64,000 bases of DNA, taken from positions 186,001-250,000 of the forward strand of contig JABURS010000043.1 in the NCBI GenBank assembly GCA_014762505.1, given 5' to 3'. Made by a program: the position numbers and the translations under genes. The notes beneath the pieces were generated by a model. That model was not told the DNA's origin. It did no database searches and worked only from the letters and a program-made list of their open reading frames with translations. This document shows, piece by piece, positions 7,427 through 17,090 of the stretch (within the stretch, counting starts at the first letter, position 1; each line of letters starts with the position of its first letter). The DNA comes from Chromatiales bacterium. Lineage in GTDB: Bacteria; Pseudomonadota; Gammaproteobacteria; SpSt-1174.

Positions 7427-10339
7427 ATGAGCGCATTACCCGAATTCGAGAACCACAAGAAACAGGAAGTCCACTATTCCACCTGTTACATGTGTGCCTG
7501 CCGCTGCGGCATCAAGGTCACGGTGGAGGACAACAAGGTCCGCTTCATCCAGGGCAACCGGAACCACCCGGTCAACAAGGGCGTGCTCTGCGCCAAGGGC
7601 AACTCGGGGATCATGAAGCAGCAGTCCCCGGCCAAGCTGCGCGCCCCGCTGCGCCGCAAGCCGGGCACCGAGCGTGGTGCCGGCGAGTTCGAGGAGATCT
7701 CCTGGGACGAGGCCATGGACACCCTGACCAAGCGCCTGGAGCACATCCGCGCCACCGACCCGAAGAAGCTGGCCTTCTTCACCGGCCGCGACCAGATGCA
7801 GGCCCTTACCGGCCTGTGGGCCACCCAGTTCGGTACCATCAACTGGGCCGCGCACGGCGGTTTCTGCTCCGTGAACATGGCGGCCGGCGGCCTCTACACC
7901 ATGGGCCATGCCTTCTGGGAGTTCGGTGATCCGGACTGGGACCGCACCAAGTACTTCATGATGTGGGGCGTGGCGGAAGACCATGCCTCCAACCCGATCA
8001 AGATCGGCCTGGAGAAGCTCAAGCGCCGCGGTGCCAAGTTCGTCGGCGTGAACCCGGTGCGCACCGGCTACCAGGCCATCGCCGACGAGTGGATCGGCGT
8101 GCGCCCGGGCACCGATGCCATGCTGGCGCTGTCCTTCATCCACGTGCTGCTGAAGAACGACCAGTTCGACTGGGAATTCCTCATCCGCTACACCAACTCC
8201 CCCTGGCTGGTGGTCAACACTCCGGGCCAGAAGGGCGACGGCCTGTTCTACCGCGATGCCGACGGCAAGCCGCAGGCCTGGGACCAGGACAAGAATGCCC
8301 CGGTGGACGCCACCCAGCCGGAGATCAAGCCGGCCCTGTTCGGCGAGTACACCGCGCCGGACGGCACCCCGCTAAAGACCGTGATGACCATCCTGGCCGA
8401 GAAGTACCTCTCCGACGAGTATTCGCCGGAGAATGCCGAGAAGGTCACCGGCGTGCCGGCCGAGACCATCGAGCGCCTGGCGCTGGAAATGGCCCACGTC
8501 GCCTTCAAGGAGACCATCACCGTCGACGTGGAGTGGACCGACGTCCACGGCCGCAAGCACGACAAGTTCATCGGCCGTCCGGTGTCCATGCACGCGATGC
8601 GCGGCATCTCGGCCCACTCCAACGGCTTCCAGGCCTGCCGTGCCATCCACCTGGTGCAGATCCTGCTCGGCTCCATCGACTGCCCCGGCGGTCACCTGGC
8701 CAAGCCGCCGTATCCCAAGCACATCCCGCCGAACATCAAGCCGGCGAAGGAGATGGCGCCGAACACCCCGCTGAAGTCGCCGCCGCTCGGTTTCCCCAAG
8801 GCGCCGGAAGACATGGTGATCGACGCCGAAGGCAACCCGCTGCGCCTGGACAAGGCCTACAGCTGGGATGCGCCGATGGCCAACCACGGCATGATGCACA
8901 TGGTCATCACCAATGCCGTGAAGGGTGATCCCTACCCGATCGACACCATGATCTTCTTCATGGCGAACATGTCCTGGAACTCCACCATGAACACCAAGAA
9001 TGTTCAGGACATGCTGCGCGAGAAGGATGCGAACGGCGAGTACAAGATCCCGTTCCTGGTGGTGGCCGACGCCTTCCACTCGGAGATGGTCAACTTCGCC
9101 GACCTGGTGATCCCGGACACCACCTACCTGGAGCGTCACGACACGATCTCCATGCTGGACCGTCCGATCTCCGAGCCGGATACCGCGGCCGATTCCATCC
9201 GCCAGCCGATCCTCAAGCCCGAGGGCGACACCCGTCCGTGGCAGGAGGTGATGGTGGAGCTGGCCTCGCGCCTCAAGTTCCCGGCCTTCACCAAGGAAGA
9301 CGGTTCGCGCAAGTTCGCCGACTACAAGGACTTCATCGTCAACTTCGAGAAGGAACCCGGCATCGGCTTCCTGTCAGGCTGGCGCCTGGACGAGAACGGC
9401 AACGAGGTGCATCTGCGCGGCAAGCCGAACCCGAAGCAGTGGGATCGCTACATCGAGAACCAGGCGTTCTTCGCCTACCATCTGCCGGAAAACGTGCGCT
9501 ACTACCGCTTCGCCAACAAGGACTACCTCGAGCTGGCCAAGCACGCCGGCTGGGTGGGCTCCACCGATCCGATCATCATGGAGCTCTACTCCGAGACCCT
9601 GCAGAAGTTCCGCCTCGCCGGCATGGGCCTGTACGACGGCCCGATGCCGACGCAGGAGCATCACAAGCAGCGTCTGCGTGACTACTTCACCCCGCTGCCG
9701 GAGCAGTACAAGCCGATCGAGCAGTCGCGCATCAACGAGGACGAGTACCCGTTCCACGCGGTCAACCAGCGTCCGATGTTCATGTACCACTCCTGGGATT
9801 CCCAGAACGTGTGGCTGCGCCAGATCATGTCGCAGAATTTCCTGTACATGAACCGTCAGCAGGCCACCAAGATGGGCATTGCCGACAAGTCCTGGGTGTG
9901 GGTGGAGTCGCACAACGGCAAGATCCGCGTGCAGGTGAAGCTCATGGAGGGCGTCGAGCCCAACACCGTGTGGACCTGGAACGCCATCGGCAAGCAGTCC
10001 GGTGCCTGGGGCCTGAAGAAGGGCGCCAACGAATCCACCAAGGGCTTCCTGATGAACCACCTCATCAGCGAGCTGCTGCCGAAGAAGGGCGACGCCAACG
10101 ACAACGTCACCAACTCCGACCCGGTCACCGGCCAGGCCGCCTGGTATGACCTGCGCGTGAAGATCACGCCGGCCGCCCCGGGTGAGGAAGGCTCCTGGCC
10201 GACCTTCGACACCATGAAGCCGCTGCCGGGTATGAAGGAGTCGCCGGACGTGCTGCGCTACCACGCGCACGAGCCGGTGCGCCTGGTGCGCGACATGAAG
10301 GACGTCCTCACGCGCGGCGAGAAGTGGCGCAAGGACTAA
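7427..10339 (+). CDS. soeA: Cytoplasmic sulfite dehydrogenase, molybdopterin subunit SoeA
   Basis: A 970-residue molybdopterin oxidoreductase of the DMSO reductase superfamily. The N-terminal [4Fe-4S] motif is C20-x2-C23-x3-C27-x27-C55 (CYMCACRCG...LCAKG), followed by the Moco-binding domains and a C-terminal dinucleotide-binding domain. There is no twin-arginine signal peptide, so the enzyme should face the cytoplasm. Its neighbours soeB (four-cluster ferredoxin) and soeC (NrfD/DmsC anchor) match the SoeABC complex described from Allochromatium vinosum. That complex oxidises sulfite to sulfate and passes electrons to the quinone pool. Polysulfide/thiosulfate-reductase-like relatives share the fold, so function rests on family resemblance plus operon layout. 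It is translated from the ATG at 7427. Confidence 0.9.
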   Translation: MSALPEFENHKKQEVHYSTCYMCACRCGIKVTVEDNKVRFIQGNRNHPVNKGVLCAKGNSGIMKQQSPAKLRAPLRRKPGTERGAGEFEEISWDEAMDTLTKRLEHIRATDPKKLAFFTGRDQMQALTGLWATQFGTINWAAHGGFCSVNMAAGGLYTMGHAFWEFGDPDWDRTKYFMMWGVAEDHASNPIKIGLEKLKRRGAKFVGVNPVRTGYQAIADEWIGVRPGTDAMLALSFIHVLLKNDQFDWEFLIRYTNSPWLVVNTPGQKGDGLFYRDADGKPQAWDQDKNAPVDATQPEIKPALFGEYTAPDGTPLKTVMTILAEKYLSDEYSPENAEKVTGVPAETIERLALEMAHVAFKETITVDVEWTDVHGRKHDKFIGRPVSMHAMRGISAHSNGFQACRAIHLVQILLGSIDCPGGHLAKPPYPKHIPPNIKPAKEMAPNTPLKSPPLGFPKAPEDMVIDAEGNPLRLDKAYSWDAPMANHGMMHMVITNAVKGDPYPIDTMIFFMANMSWNSTMNTKNVQDMLREKDANGEYKIPFLVVADAFHSEMVNFADLVIPDTTYLERHDTISMLDRPISEPDTAADSIRQPILKPEGDTRPWQEVMVELASRLKFPAFTKEDGSRKFADYKDFIVNFEKEPGIGFLSGWRLDENGNEVHLRGKPNPKQWDRYIENQAFFAYHLPENVRYYRFANKDYLELAKHAGWVGSTDPIIMELYSETLQKFRLAGMGLYDGPMPTQEHHKQRLRDYFTPLPEQYKPIEQSRINEDEYPFHAVNQRPMFMYHSWDSQNVWLRQIMSQNFLYMNRQQATKMGIADKSWVWVESHNGKIRVQVKLMEGVEPNTVWTWNAIGKQSGAWGLKKGANESTKGFLMNHLISELLPKKGDANDNVTNSDPVTGQAAWYDLRVKITPAAPGEEGSWPTFDTMKPLPGMKESPDVLRYHAHEPVRLVRDMKDVLTRGEKWRKD

Positions 10340-10409
10340 TGCATCGAGGAGATGCGGCCCCGGCAGGGGCCGCCCTGGGCATCCGAACAAAGCATTACGG
10401 AGAAGACCG

Positions 10410-11105
10410 ATGAGACTCGGACTTGTAATCGACATCGATACCTGCGTGGGTTGCCACGCCTGTGCCACCGCTTGCAAGCAGTGGAACACCTCGGGTACCA
10501 CTGGCCCGCTGACCGACTATCGCCCCTATGGCGAGAATCCCTCGGGCGTGTGGTTCAACCGCATCCGTCACTACGAGATCGGCGACTACCCGAACAACAA
10601 GACCATCAACTTCCCCATGTCCTGCATGCACTGCGAGGACGCGGACTGTGTCACCGTCTGCCCCACCGGTGCCTCCTACAAGCGCGCCGAGGACGGCGTG
10701 GTGCTGGTCGACCAGACCAAGTGCATGGGCTGCAACTACTGCTCCTGGGCCTGCCCCTACGGCGCGCGCGAACTGGACCGCGAGAGCGGCACCATGAAGA
10801 AGTGCACGCTGTGCATCGACCGTATCTACGACGACGAGCTCGAAGAGATCGATCGCCAGCCGGCCTGTGTCATCACCTGCCCGGCGCACGCGCGCTACTT
10901 CGGTGACTTCGACGACCCGAATTCCGAGGTCAGCAAGCTCGTGCGCGAGCGTGCCGGCATGCAGCTGATGCCGGAGCTCGGTTACAACCCGACCAACCGT
11001 TACCTGCCGCCGCGCCTGACCACGCCGATCCCGACCGACGACGTCCGCAAGACCGACCTCGTCAGCTCGGTGAAGCAGTGGGTCAACAAGGCCATTGCGC
11101 GCTAA
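10410..11105 (+). CDS. soeB: Sulfite dehydrogenase iron-sulfur subunit SoeB
   Basis: A 231-residue electron-transfer subunit of the DmsB/PsrB type. Four cysteine groups are visible, starting with C12-x2-C15-x2-C18-x3-C22 and followed by CMHCEDADCVTVCP, CMGCNYCSWACP and CTLCIDR...CVITCP. These predict four [4Fe-4S] clusters carrying electrons from SoeA to the membrane subunit. The gene starts 70 nt after soeA, with a ribosome-binding site (ACGGAG) just upstream of the ATG. It is followed by soeC after 33 nt, so the three genes form one operon. Confidence 0.93.
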   Translation: MRLGLVIDIDTCVGCHACATACKQWNTSGTTGPLTDYRPYGENPSGVWFNRIRHYEIGDYPNNKTINFPMSCMHCEDADCVTVCPTGASYKRAEDGVVLVDQTKCMGCNYCSWACPYGARELDRESGTMKKCTLCIDRIYDDELEEIDRQPACVITCPAHARYFGDFDDPNSEVSKLVRERAGMQLMPELGYNPTNRYLPPRLTTPIPTDDVRKTDLVSSVKQWVNKAIAR

Positions 11106-11138
11106 GGCAACGGTTCACGAATTCAGAGGGAAGCAACC

Positions 11139-12080
11139 ATGCATCCAGCATTTTCCGTCATCTTCTTTACCGTCACTTCCGGTGCCGGCTTCGGGCTGTT
11201 CACGCTGCTGGCCATCCTGCACGTGTTCGGCCTGGTGGACATGACCCAGGAGACCATTCTCTGGGCCGGGATCATCGGCATCGTGCTGGTGGCGGTGGGC
11301 CTCATGTCCTCCACCTTCCACCTGGCGAATCCCAAGAACGCCTGGCGCGCCTTCTTCCGCTTCAAGACCTCCTGGTTGTCGCGTGAAGGCGTCTTCGCCG
11401 TGCTGTTCTATCCCTTCGCGCTGCTTTACCTGCTGGGCGTGTTCCTGCAGGGTGCCGACATCAGCGGCTTCTTCGGCGCCATGGGCCTGATCGGCGCCGC
11501 GCTGGCCGTCATCACCATCTTCAGCACCGGCATGATCTACGGCTGCCTGAAGACCATCCGCCAGTGGAACACCGCGCTTACCCCGGCCAACTACATCTTC
11601 ATGGGTCTGGCGCTGGGCGGCCTGCTGATGGTCTCTGCCCTGTCCTACCAGGAAGGCGCCGACGTGATGGGCGTGACCGGCCTGACCGTCACCCTGCTGG
11701 CCATCGCCGCGCTGGCCAAGGCCGTGTACTACTTCTGGGTGGCCAAGGTCACCGGCCCGACCATCAACACGGCCACCGGCTTCACCCGCGCCGCCGTGCG
11801 CCTGCTGGATACCGGGCACACCGCCGGCACCTTCCTCACCGAGGAATTCGGCTACGAGCCCGACCACAGCGTGGTCACCGCGCTCAAGACCCTGGTGTTC
11901 GCCCTGGGCTTCGGCCTGCCCATCCTGCTGCTGGCCCTGGTGTTGGCGGGTCAGGCCGGTGTTGGCATCGTCGTGTGGGCCACGGTCTCGGCCTTCCTCG
12001 GCATCATCGCCGAGCGCTGGCTGTTCTTCGCGGAAGCCCGCCACGTGGTGAACCTCTATCACGGTGCCCAGCACACCTGA
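11139..12080 (+). CDS. soeC: Sulfite dehydrogenase membrane anchor SoeC (DmsC-type)
   Basis: A 313-residue polytopic membrane protein with about eight hydrophobic segments, of the DmsC family of anchor subunits for molybdoenzymes. It should bind SoeB on the cytoplasmic face and reduce quinone. It is the last gene of the soe operon. A strong bidirectional terminator lies 147 nt downstream, between it and the convergent sulfatase gene. Confidence 0.9.
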   Translation: MHPAFSVIFFTVTSGAGFGLFTLLAILHVFGLVDMTQETILWAGIIGIVLVAVGLMSSTFHLANPKNAWRAFFRFKTSWLSREGVFAVLFYPFALLYLLGVFLQGADISGFFGAMGLIGAALAVITIFSTGMIYGCLKTIRQWNTALTPANYIFMGLALGGLLMVSALSYQEGADVMGVTGLTVTLLAIAALAKAVYYFWVAKVTGPTINTATGFTRAAVRLLDTGHTAGTFLTEEFGYEPDHSVVTALKTLVFALGFGLPILLLALVLAGQAGVGIVVWATVSAFLGIIAERWLFFAEARHVVNLYHGAQHT

Positions 12081-12226
12081 TAGCGACTGTTAGCGGATCT
12101 TTTGACCGATGGCGGTGTTGCGACGCCGACTGCCTGCTCATTACCTGGAATGGTGACTGCGCTGCTCGTTCGACGCCGTGCCGTGCCCTCGGTCAAAATC
12201 TCTCGCTGAAAGAGAGTGCCTGGTTC

Positions 12227-12258
12227 AAAAAAGCCCACCGCGTGCGGTGGGCTTTTTT
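12227..12258. terminator. Bidirectional Rho-independent terminator between soeC and the sulfatase gene
   Basis: A perfect 14-bp stem (AAAAAAGCCCACCG / CGGTGGGCTTTTTT) with a 4-nt loop, flanked by A6 and T6 runs, lies between two convergent genes. It can therefore end transcription from both sides. The remaining ~145 nt between soeC and this hairpin hold nothing else that I can identify. Confidence 0.93.
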
Positions 12259-12273
12259 CGGCTTGCAGAAATC

Positions 12274-13551
12274 TCAGGCCAACCAGGAGAGCGGGCTGCG
12301 CTTTCGCGGTACACGCGCTTCCGGCGAGACGTCGTCCGTCTCGCGTGACCACTGCGCGAGTCGGCCGCGCATGTCGACGAGCACGGCCGCGTGGTCATCG
12401 CAGGCTGCCAGGTTGCGGAACTCGTTCGGATCCGCCTCGAGGTCATACAGTTCCTCCGGCGGGCGCGGGCCAGTGATCGGCAGCCGGTCTTCCGGTGGCA
12501 GCAGCCCCTGGCTCAGGGCGCCGCGGATCCACTTCAGCGTGGGCGAGCGGTTTATGTCCGAGGGAAACGGCATGGGGTCCTCGAAGTACTCGTTGCGGAT
12601 GTACTTGTGGCGCGTCGTGCGTATCGCACGGCTGTGGTCATCCAGGTCGTGCCAGTTGCGCTCAGCGAAGATGGCCTCGCGCCCCGCTGCGCCGGCATCG
12701 TTCAGCACGTTCGCGAGGCTCATGCCCCGCGTGTCCTCGGCGATGCGCGTATCGGCCAGCTCGGCCATGGTGGGCGCGAGATCGAGCAGGGTGGTGAGCT
12801 GGTCGCGTGTGCCTGCCGCATAGGTGCCGGGCTGCGAGACGATGAGCGGCACGCGGATGCCGGGGTCGTAGAGAAAGCCCTTGGCGCGCGGGAAGGGCAG
12901 GCCGTTGTCGCTCACGAACACCACCAGCGTGGAGCGTTCGAGGTCGTGCTGGCGCAGGTAGGCGAGCAGTGCGCCGATCTTGGCGTCCATGGCGGTGATC
13001 GCCGTGTAGTAGCGCGAGAAGTCCGTGCGTATCGCCTTCGAGTCCGGCAGGTAAGGCGGCAGCTTCACGGCCTCCGGCGGGTAGCTAGCGCGGGTGAGCT
13101 TGAGGGCATAGGGCCGGTGCGGCTCGTAGTAGCCCACGCAGAGAAAGAAGGGCCTGTCGGCTGGCCGCTGCTTGAAGAAGCGTGGCCAGGCCGTGGCCCA
13201 TGGGCTGTAGTAGTCGAAGCGGCCGCGGGCCTTCGGCCCGAGGTGCAGCTTGCCGATGTTGCCGACGAAATAGCCCTGTTCCCTGAGGCGGTCGGCGAGG
13301 ATCGGTTCGTCGTCCGGCATCGGGGTATGCAGGTCCTCGGTGCGCATGGTGTGGGCGTACTTGCCCGTCCAGAGGCTGGATCGGCTGGGGCTGCACTGGG
13401 GGCTGGTGACGAAGGCCTGCGTGAACAGCAGGCCGCGTTCGGCCAGGTTGTCGATGTGCGGCGTTCTGAGGGTGGGGTGGCCGAGGCAGCCGAGATCTTC
13501 CCAGCCGGCATCGTCGGCGATGAGCCAGAGGATGTTCGGGCGGTTGCTCAT
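12274..13551 (-). CDS. Cysteine-type sulfatase (arylsulfatase/N-sulfoglucosamine sulfohydrolase-like)
   Basis: A 425-residue sulfatase of the alkaline phosphatase superfamily. The formylglycine-forming motif CSPSR at 53-57 is intact (C53 is the residue that would be oxidised to formylglycine), and metal ligands D13-D14 are in the usual N-terminal position. GKLHLG and VSDNG, typical of the family, are also present. It hydrolyses sulfate esters or sulfamates; the substrate is unknown. No signal peptide is obvious, so a cytoplasmic location is possible. No formylglycine-generating enzyme or anSME maturase is encoded in the window. It is a single gene, convergent with soeABC. Confidence 0.9.
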   Translation of the reverse strand: MSNRPNILWLIADDAGWEDLGCLGHPTLRTPHIDNLAERGLLFTQAFVTSPQCSPSRSSLWTGKYAHTMRTEDLHTPMPDDEPILADRLREQGYFVGNIGKLHLGPKARGRFDYYSPWATAWPRFFKQRPADRPFFLCVGYYEPHRPYALKLTRASYPPEAVKLPPYLPDSKAIRTDFSRYYTAITAMDAKIGALLAYLRQHDLERSTLVVFVSDNGLPFPRAKGFLYDPGIRVPLIVSQPGTYAAGTRDQLTTLLDLAPTMAELADTRIAEDTRGMSLANVLNDAGAAGREAIFAERNWHDLDDHSRAIRTTRHKYIRNEYFEDPMPFPSDINRSPTLKWIRGALSQGLLPPEDRLPITGPRPPEELYDLEADPNEFRNLAACDDHAAVLVDMRGRLAQWSRETDDVSPEARVPRKRSPLSWLA

Positions 13552-13678
13552 ATCCCACCTTCGGTTCGGCTTGAAAACCTCCAGTCTCGTCCGTCCATAT
13601 GAAGGCCTGATGTCGTTCGGTGGACGAATTCGGCATCCATGCCGCGCCCGCCGCCGACCATCGCGCTATGATGCGCCC

Positions 13679-14158
13679 ATGCCCAGCATTTTGAACTCAA
13701 CCGGACTGCATCTGGCCCTCTGGCTGATGGCGTGCATCCTGCTCGTGGCCGGTGCGGTGGCACCCATGTTCACCTTCACCACCTTCTGGATCTTCGACGA
13801 CACCCTCTCTCTGCTCGGCGGTATCCGCCGTCTCTGGCAGGCGGGGGAGTGGGGGCTGTTTCTGGTGGTGAGCGGGTTCAGCCTCCTGTTGCCGGCCGGT
13901 AAGCTCCTGCTGCTGTACCGGCTGATCGGCGGAACGGTTCCGCCCGCGCATGAGGCACGCATCCGGCGCTGGCTGTCGCAGACGGGCAAGTGGTCGATGC
14001 TGGAGGTGTTCGTGGTGGCCTGGCTGGTGGTGATGCTGCAGTTCGGCGGCACGGCGCGTATCACCATCCACTACGGGCTGTATCTGTTCGCCGCGGGGGT
14101 GGTGGCGAGCATGCTGCTGACCCAGCTGGTGGAGGCGGGAGCGCGCCGCGATGGCTGA
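13679..14158 (+). CDS. PqiA/LetA-like single-domain membrane protein
   Basis: A 159-residue inner-membrane protein with about four transmembrane segments (around 10-32, 60-80, 105-125 and 130-150). The spacing and the repeated P-M/L-F-T-F and GKWSMLEVFVVA features match one copy of the paraquat-inducible protein A domain. Canonical PqiA has two such domains and N-terminal zinc-ribbon cysteines, which are absent here. PqiA/LetA partners with MCE-domain PqiB/LetB proteins in lipid transport, but no mce gene is nearby. I chose the ATG at 13679; a long upstream open frame is only a shadow of the divergent sulfatase gene. Confidence 0.7.
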   Translation: MPSILNSTGLHLALWLMACILLVAGAVAPMFTFTTFWIFDDTLSLLGGIRRLWQAGEWGLFLVVSGFSLLLPAGKLLLLYRLIGGTVPPAHEARIRRWLSQTGKWSMLEVFVVAWLVVMLQFGGTARITIHYGLYLFAAGVVASMLLTQLVEAGARRDG

Positions 14159-14371
14159 CGGCAATCGCCCGAGCGGGGGTGTTTGCACGACGGGCTGGGG
14201 CCCCGGAGGCCATAACCGGTGATAAGCTGCGGTCAGGCCATGGTCCCGTGCCGCCTCAGGCGTCGATGACTGTGGCCGCTACAAGAACAACAGACATAAC
14301 AACAAGCGAGCGGTTGCCCGGCCAGCGGATACTGGCGGCAGACCGCACGCGGACATGCCGGTTACAAGCTA

Positions 14372-15928
14372 TTGATGAACATCGTCGCGCTATTTGAGCA
14401 GCAGGCCTCGGTGCGTCCGGGGCAGCCCGCCATCATCGATGTGCGGGGGGCACGGTACCGCATCCGTTCCTATCGCCAGCTCGCCGCGGACGGCGCACGG
14501 ACGGCGGCCCTGTTCCGCGCCCAGGGTCTGGGTGCGGGCGACCGGGTGCTGGTGGTACAGCCGATGGGCTACGAGCTCTACGTGGTGCTGCTGGCGCTGT
14601 TGCGGCTCGGGGCCGTGGCGATGGTGCTGGACCCGGCGGCCGGCCGGGAGACGGTGGCGTCCTATTGCCGGCTGGGCGAGCCGACGGCGCTGGTCGCCGG
14701 GCGTCGCGATCTGCTGCGCCACCTGGTCTCGCCCAGGCTCTGTCGGCTGCGACGCTTTGCCGTGGACGGCTATGTGCCCGGTGCCGTGGCGCTGTCGCAG
14801 GCACGCCAGCAGCCGCGGCTCGAGGACCTGGCCGCCGGCGGCCAGGCGCCCGCCCTGTTTACCCTGGTGCGCAACGAGCAGGGCGTATTGCGCCGGGTAC
14901 TGCGCTCGCATGACGACCTGATCGCCACACAGGCGGCCCTGGCCGCTGCGCTGGATCACAGTCCTGGCGAGTGCGAACTCTCCACCCAGCCGCTGGTCCC
15001 GCTCGCCAACCTGGTTTCGGGCATGACCAGTGTCATCCCCGCCGCCCCGCTGCATGCCCCCGCCCGGGTAGCACCGCAGACAGTGTTCCAGCTGCTGAAG
15101 GCCTTCGATATCCGGCGCAGTGCGGGCGCCCCGGTCCTGTTTCGTCGCCTGGTCGAATACTGCGAGCGGTCTGGCCGCAAGTTGCCCCTGACGCATATAC
15201 ACGTCGGCGGGGCACCGGTCCTGCCGCCTGCCCTGGCCCGCATACAGCACGCGACCGACGGGGCCGTGGTCGCCGCCGTGCATGGCGGTGCAGAGGCCCT
15301 GCCGCTGACGCGCGTGATGTACCGGGAATATCGCCAGGTGGATCTCGCGGCCATGCAGGCGGGTGGCGGTCTGCTCACCGGCAAGCCGGTGGACGGCCTG
15401 ACGCTGCGGGTGATTCGCGACCGCTATGGGGCGCCCATCGGCCCCTATGACGGCAAGCGCTTTGCGGCCGAGGCCCTGCCACCGGGCAAGATCGGCGAGG
15501 TCGTGGCCTGTGGTGATCACCTGGTGGCCGGCTACCTGAATGCCGAGGGCGATGTCGAGAGCAAGTTCGAGGTGGATGGGCGACGCTGGCACCGTACCGG
15601 CGAGGCCGGCTATCTCGACGCGGAGGGCCGGTTGTGGCTGGTCGGTCGCTGTCGCTCGCGCATCGACGACAGCCGGGGCCGGTTGTATCCCTTCAGCGTG
15701 GAATGTGCCGCCAGCTTCCTGGACGGGGTGCAGCGCTCTGCGATGATCAGCCACGCCGGACGACGCATCCTGCTGGTGGAAGGGATGCGCGGGCTGGACG
15801 TCGAGGCCTTGCGCCGGGCGCTCGCCTGGGCGCAGCTCGACGAGGTCCGCCGGGTGCGCGCGATACCGGTGGATGCGCGCCAGCAGGCGCGGGTGGACTA
15901 CGCCCGCCTGGCGGCCCGCCTGAAATAG
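14372..15928 (+). CDS. AMP-binding (ANL) fold protein with degenerate adenylation motifs
   Basis: A 518-residue ANL-superfamily protein most reminiscent of fatty-acyl ligases of the OleC type (the region GGAEALPLTRV resembles OleC's GATEALP, and the RTGEAGYLDAEGRLWLVGR block is kept). The key adenylation motifs are eroded. The P-loop that should read TSGSTGxPKG is LVRNEQGVLRRVL. The Asp of the TGD block is Glu. The C-terminal catalytic Lys position appears as Arg in QARVDYARL. This points to a pseudo-enzyme or a protein with altered chemistry. It follows the PqiA-like gene by 213 nt, in which I see no feature. The track start at 14372 is the second of two overlapping ATGs, so the exact N-terminus is uncertain by a residue. 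Confidence 0.75.
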   Translation: MMNIVALFEQQASVRPGQPAIIDVRGARYRIRSYRQLAADGARTAALFRAQGLGAGDRVLVVQPMGYELYVVLLALLRLGAVAMVLDPAAGRETVASYCRLGEPTALVAGRRDLLRHLVSPRLCRLRRFAVDGYVPGAVALSQARQQPRLEDLAAGGQAPALFTLVRNEQGVLRRVLRSHDDLIATQAALAAALDHSPGECELSTQPLVPLANLVSGMTSVIPAAPLHAPARVAPQTVFQLLKAFDIRRSAGAPVLFRRLVEYCERSGRKLPLTHIHVGGAPVLPPALARIQHATDGAVVAAVHGGAEALPLTRVMYREYRQVDLAAMQAGGGLLTGKPVDGLTLRVIRDRYGAPIGPYDGKRFAAEALPPGKIGEVVACGDHLVAGYLNAEGDVESKFEVDGRRWHRTGEAGYLDAEGRLWLVGRCRSRIDDSRGRLYPFSVECAASFLDGVQRSAMISHAGRRILLVEGMRGLDVEALRRALAWAQLDEVRRVRAIPVDARQQARVDYARLAARLK

Positions 15929-15934
15929 TCTGGC

Positions 15935-16330
15935 CTAGCGGTAGTCGCCGTGGCGCTGGATCACCTCGATCTCGTAGCCGTCGGGGTCGTGCATGAAGAA
16001 GAATTTCCCCACCAGGCGCTCACCGTCCTTCAGCTCCACGATGTCCTTGACCGCGAAGCCCGCCTGGCGGATGCGGGCGTGCTCGGTATCCAGGTCGTCG
16101 ACGGTGACGGCGATGTGGCCGTAGCCGCTGCCGTGGGTATAGGGCTCGGTACGCCCGTGGTTGAGGGTGAGCTCCAGCTCGACGTCGCTCTCCGCGTTGC
16201 CGAGATAGGCCAGGCTGAAGTCGTCGAAGTCCAGGCGGCGCTTCAGCTCGAGGCCCAGGGCCGTGCGGTAGAAGTCGACCGAGCGGTCGAGATCCAGTAC
16301 GCGGATCATGGTGTGTACCAGCCGTGCCAT
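15935..16330 (-). CDS. gloA: Lactoylglutathione lyase (glyoxalase I)
   Basis: A 131-residue VOC-fold metalloenzyme converting the hemithioacetal of methylglyoxal and glutathione to S-lactoylglutathione. All four expected metal ligands are present: an N-terminal His in VHTMIRV (H6), the Glu of VELELT, the His of YGHIA and the Glu near the C-terminus in GYEIEVI. Length and motifs agree with E. coli GloA (Ni-type, ~135 residues). It is a single gene, convergent with the AMP-binding-fold gene 6 nt away. Confidence 0.95.
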   Translation of the reverse strand: MARLVHTMIRVLDLDRSVDFYRTALGLELKRRLDFDDFSLAYLGNAESDVELELTLNHGRTEPYTHGSGYGHIAVTVDDLDTEHARIRQAGFAVKDIVELKDGERLVGKFFFMHDPDGYEIEVIQRHGDYR

Positions 16331-16500
16331 GGTTTTACTCCTCGCGCATCCGTGGATTGAAGACGGCAGCCTAACCGCTCCGGTGGCCGGAATGAAGACC
16401 TGCGCCGAACACCATCACAGATGTCCGGCGACACGCTGGCGGATGGCTGGCCTGTGGGCGTAGGATGAGCGCATCGACGGTTGCTGAAGGAGAAGCCCCC

Positions 16501-17061
16501 ATGTTGCGTCCTCTGTTGCTCGTCTCGCTGCTGCTCCTGCTGGCCGGCTGTTCCAGCGTGCGCGTCACCCAGGACTACGCGAAGACGGCCGATTTTTCCG
16601 CCTACCGGGTCTTTGCCTGGGATGAGCCGCGGCATCGGGAGACCGGTGATCCCCGCCTGGACGATCCGCTGGTGCACCGGCGCATCCAGCAGGCCATCGA
16701 GTCGCAGCTCGCCGCGCGCGGTTACCGCTTCGTGGCTGAGCCGGCGCAGGCCGACCTGCTGGTGCGTTACCACACCCTGGTGGAGGACCGCATCGAGACC
16801 TCGCGTTCGAGCGTGACCTTCGGTACCGGCTACTGGTGGAGCCGCACGGGGGTGGCCATCGGGCTGGACTATCCCTATGGATCGCGGGAATACGACGAGG
16901 GGACGCTGCTCATCGACTTCGTCGCCCCCGCCAGCGGCGAGCTGATCTGGCGCGGCACCGGCGTACGCCCACTGGCGGATACCCCCACGCCCGAGGCGCG
17001 CGACGAGGTCGTCAACGACGTGGTACAGCGGATCCTGGCGCAGTATCCACCGGGGAAGTGA
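16501..17061 (+). CDS. DUF4136-type lipoprotein
   Basis: A 186-residue exported lipoprotein. The N-terminus MLRPLLLVSLLLLLAGCSS is a lipoprotein signal with lipobox LAGC, so the mature chain begins at the Cys. The start is the ATG at 16501, preceded by GAAGGAG; an upstream in-frame ATG at 16465 would place twelve extra residues ahead of the signal and is rejected. The body (DYAKTADFSAYRVFAW ... YHTLVEDRIE ... GTLLIDFVAPASGELIWRGTG) matches the DUF4136 family of periplasmic or outer-membrane lipoproteins of unknown function. It is a single gene. Confidence 0.88.
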   Translation: MLRPLLLVSLLLLLAGCSSVRVTQDYAKTADFSAYRVFAWDEPRHRETGDPRLDDPLVHRRIQQAIESQLAARGYRFVAEPAQADLLVRYHTLVEDRIETSRSSVTFGTGYWWSRTGVAIGLDYPYGSREYDEGTLLIDFVAPASGELIWRGTGVRPLADTPTPEARDEVVNDVVQRILAQYPPGK

Positions 17062-17090
17062 GGTGTGAGGCGTGACGTGAAAACGGTTTG

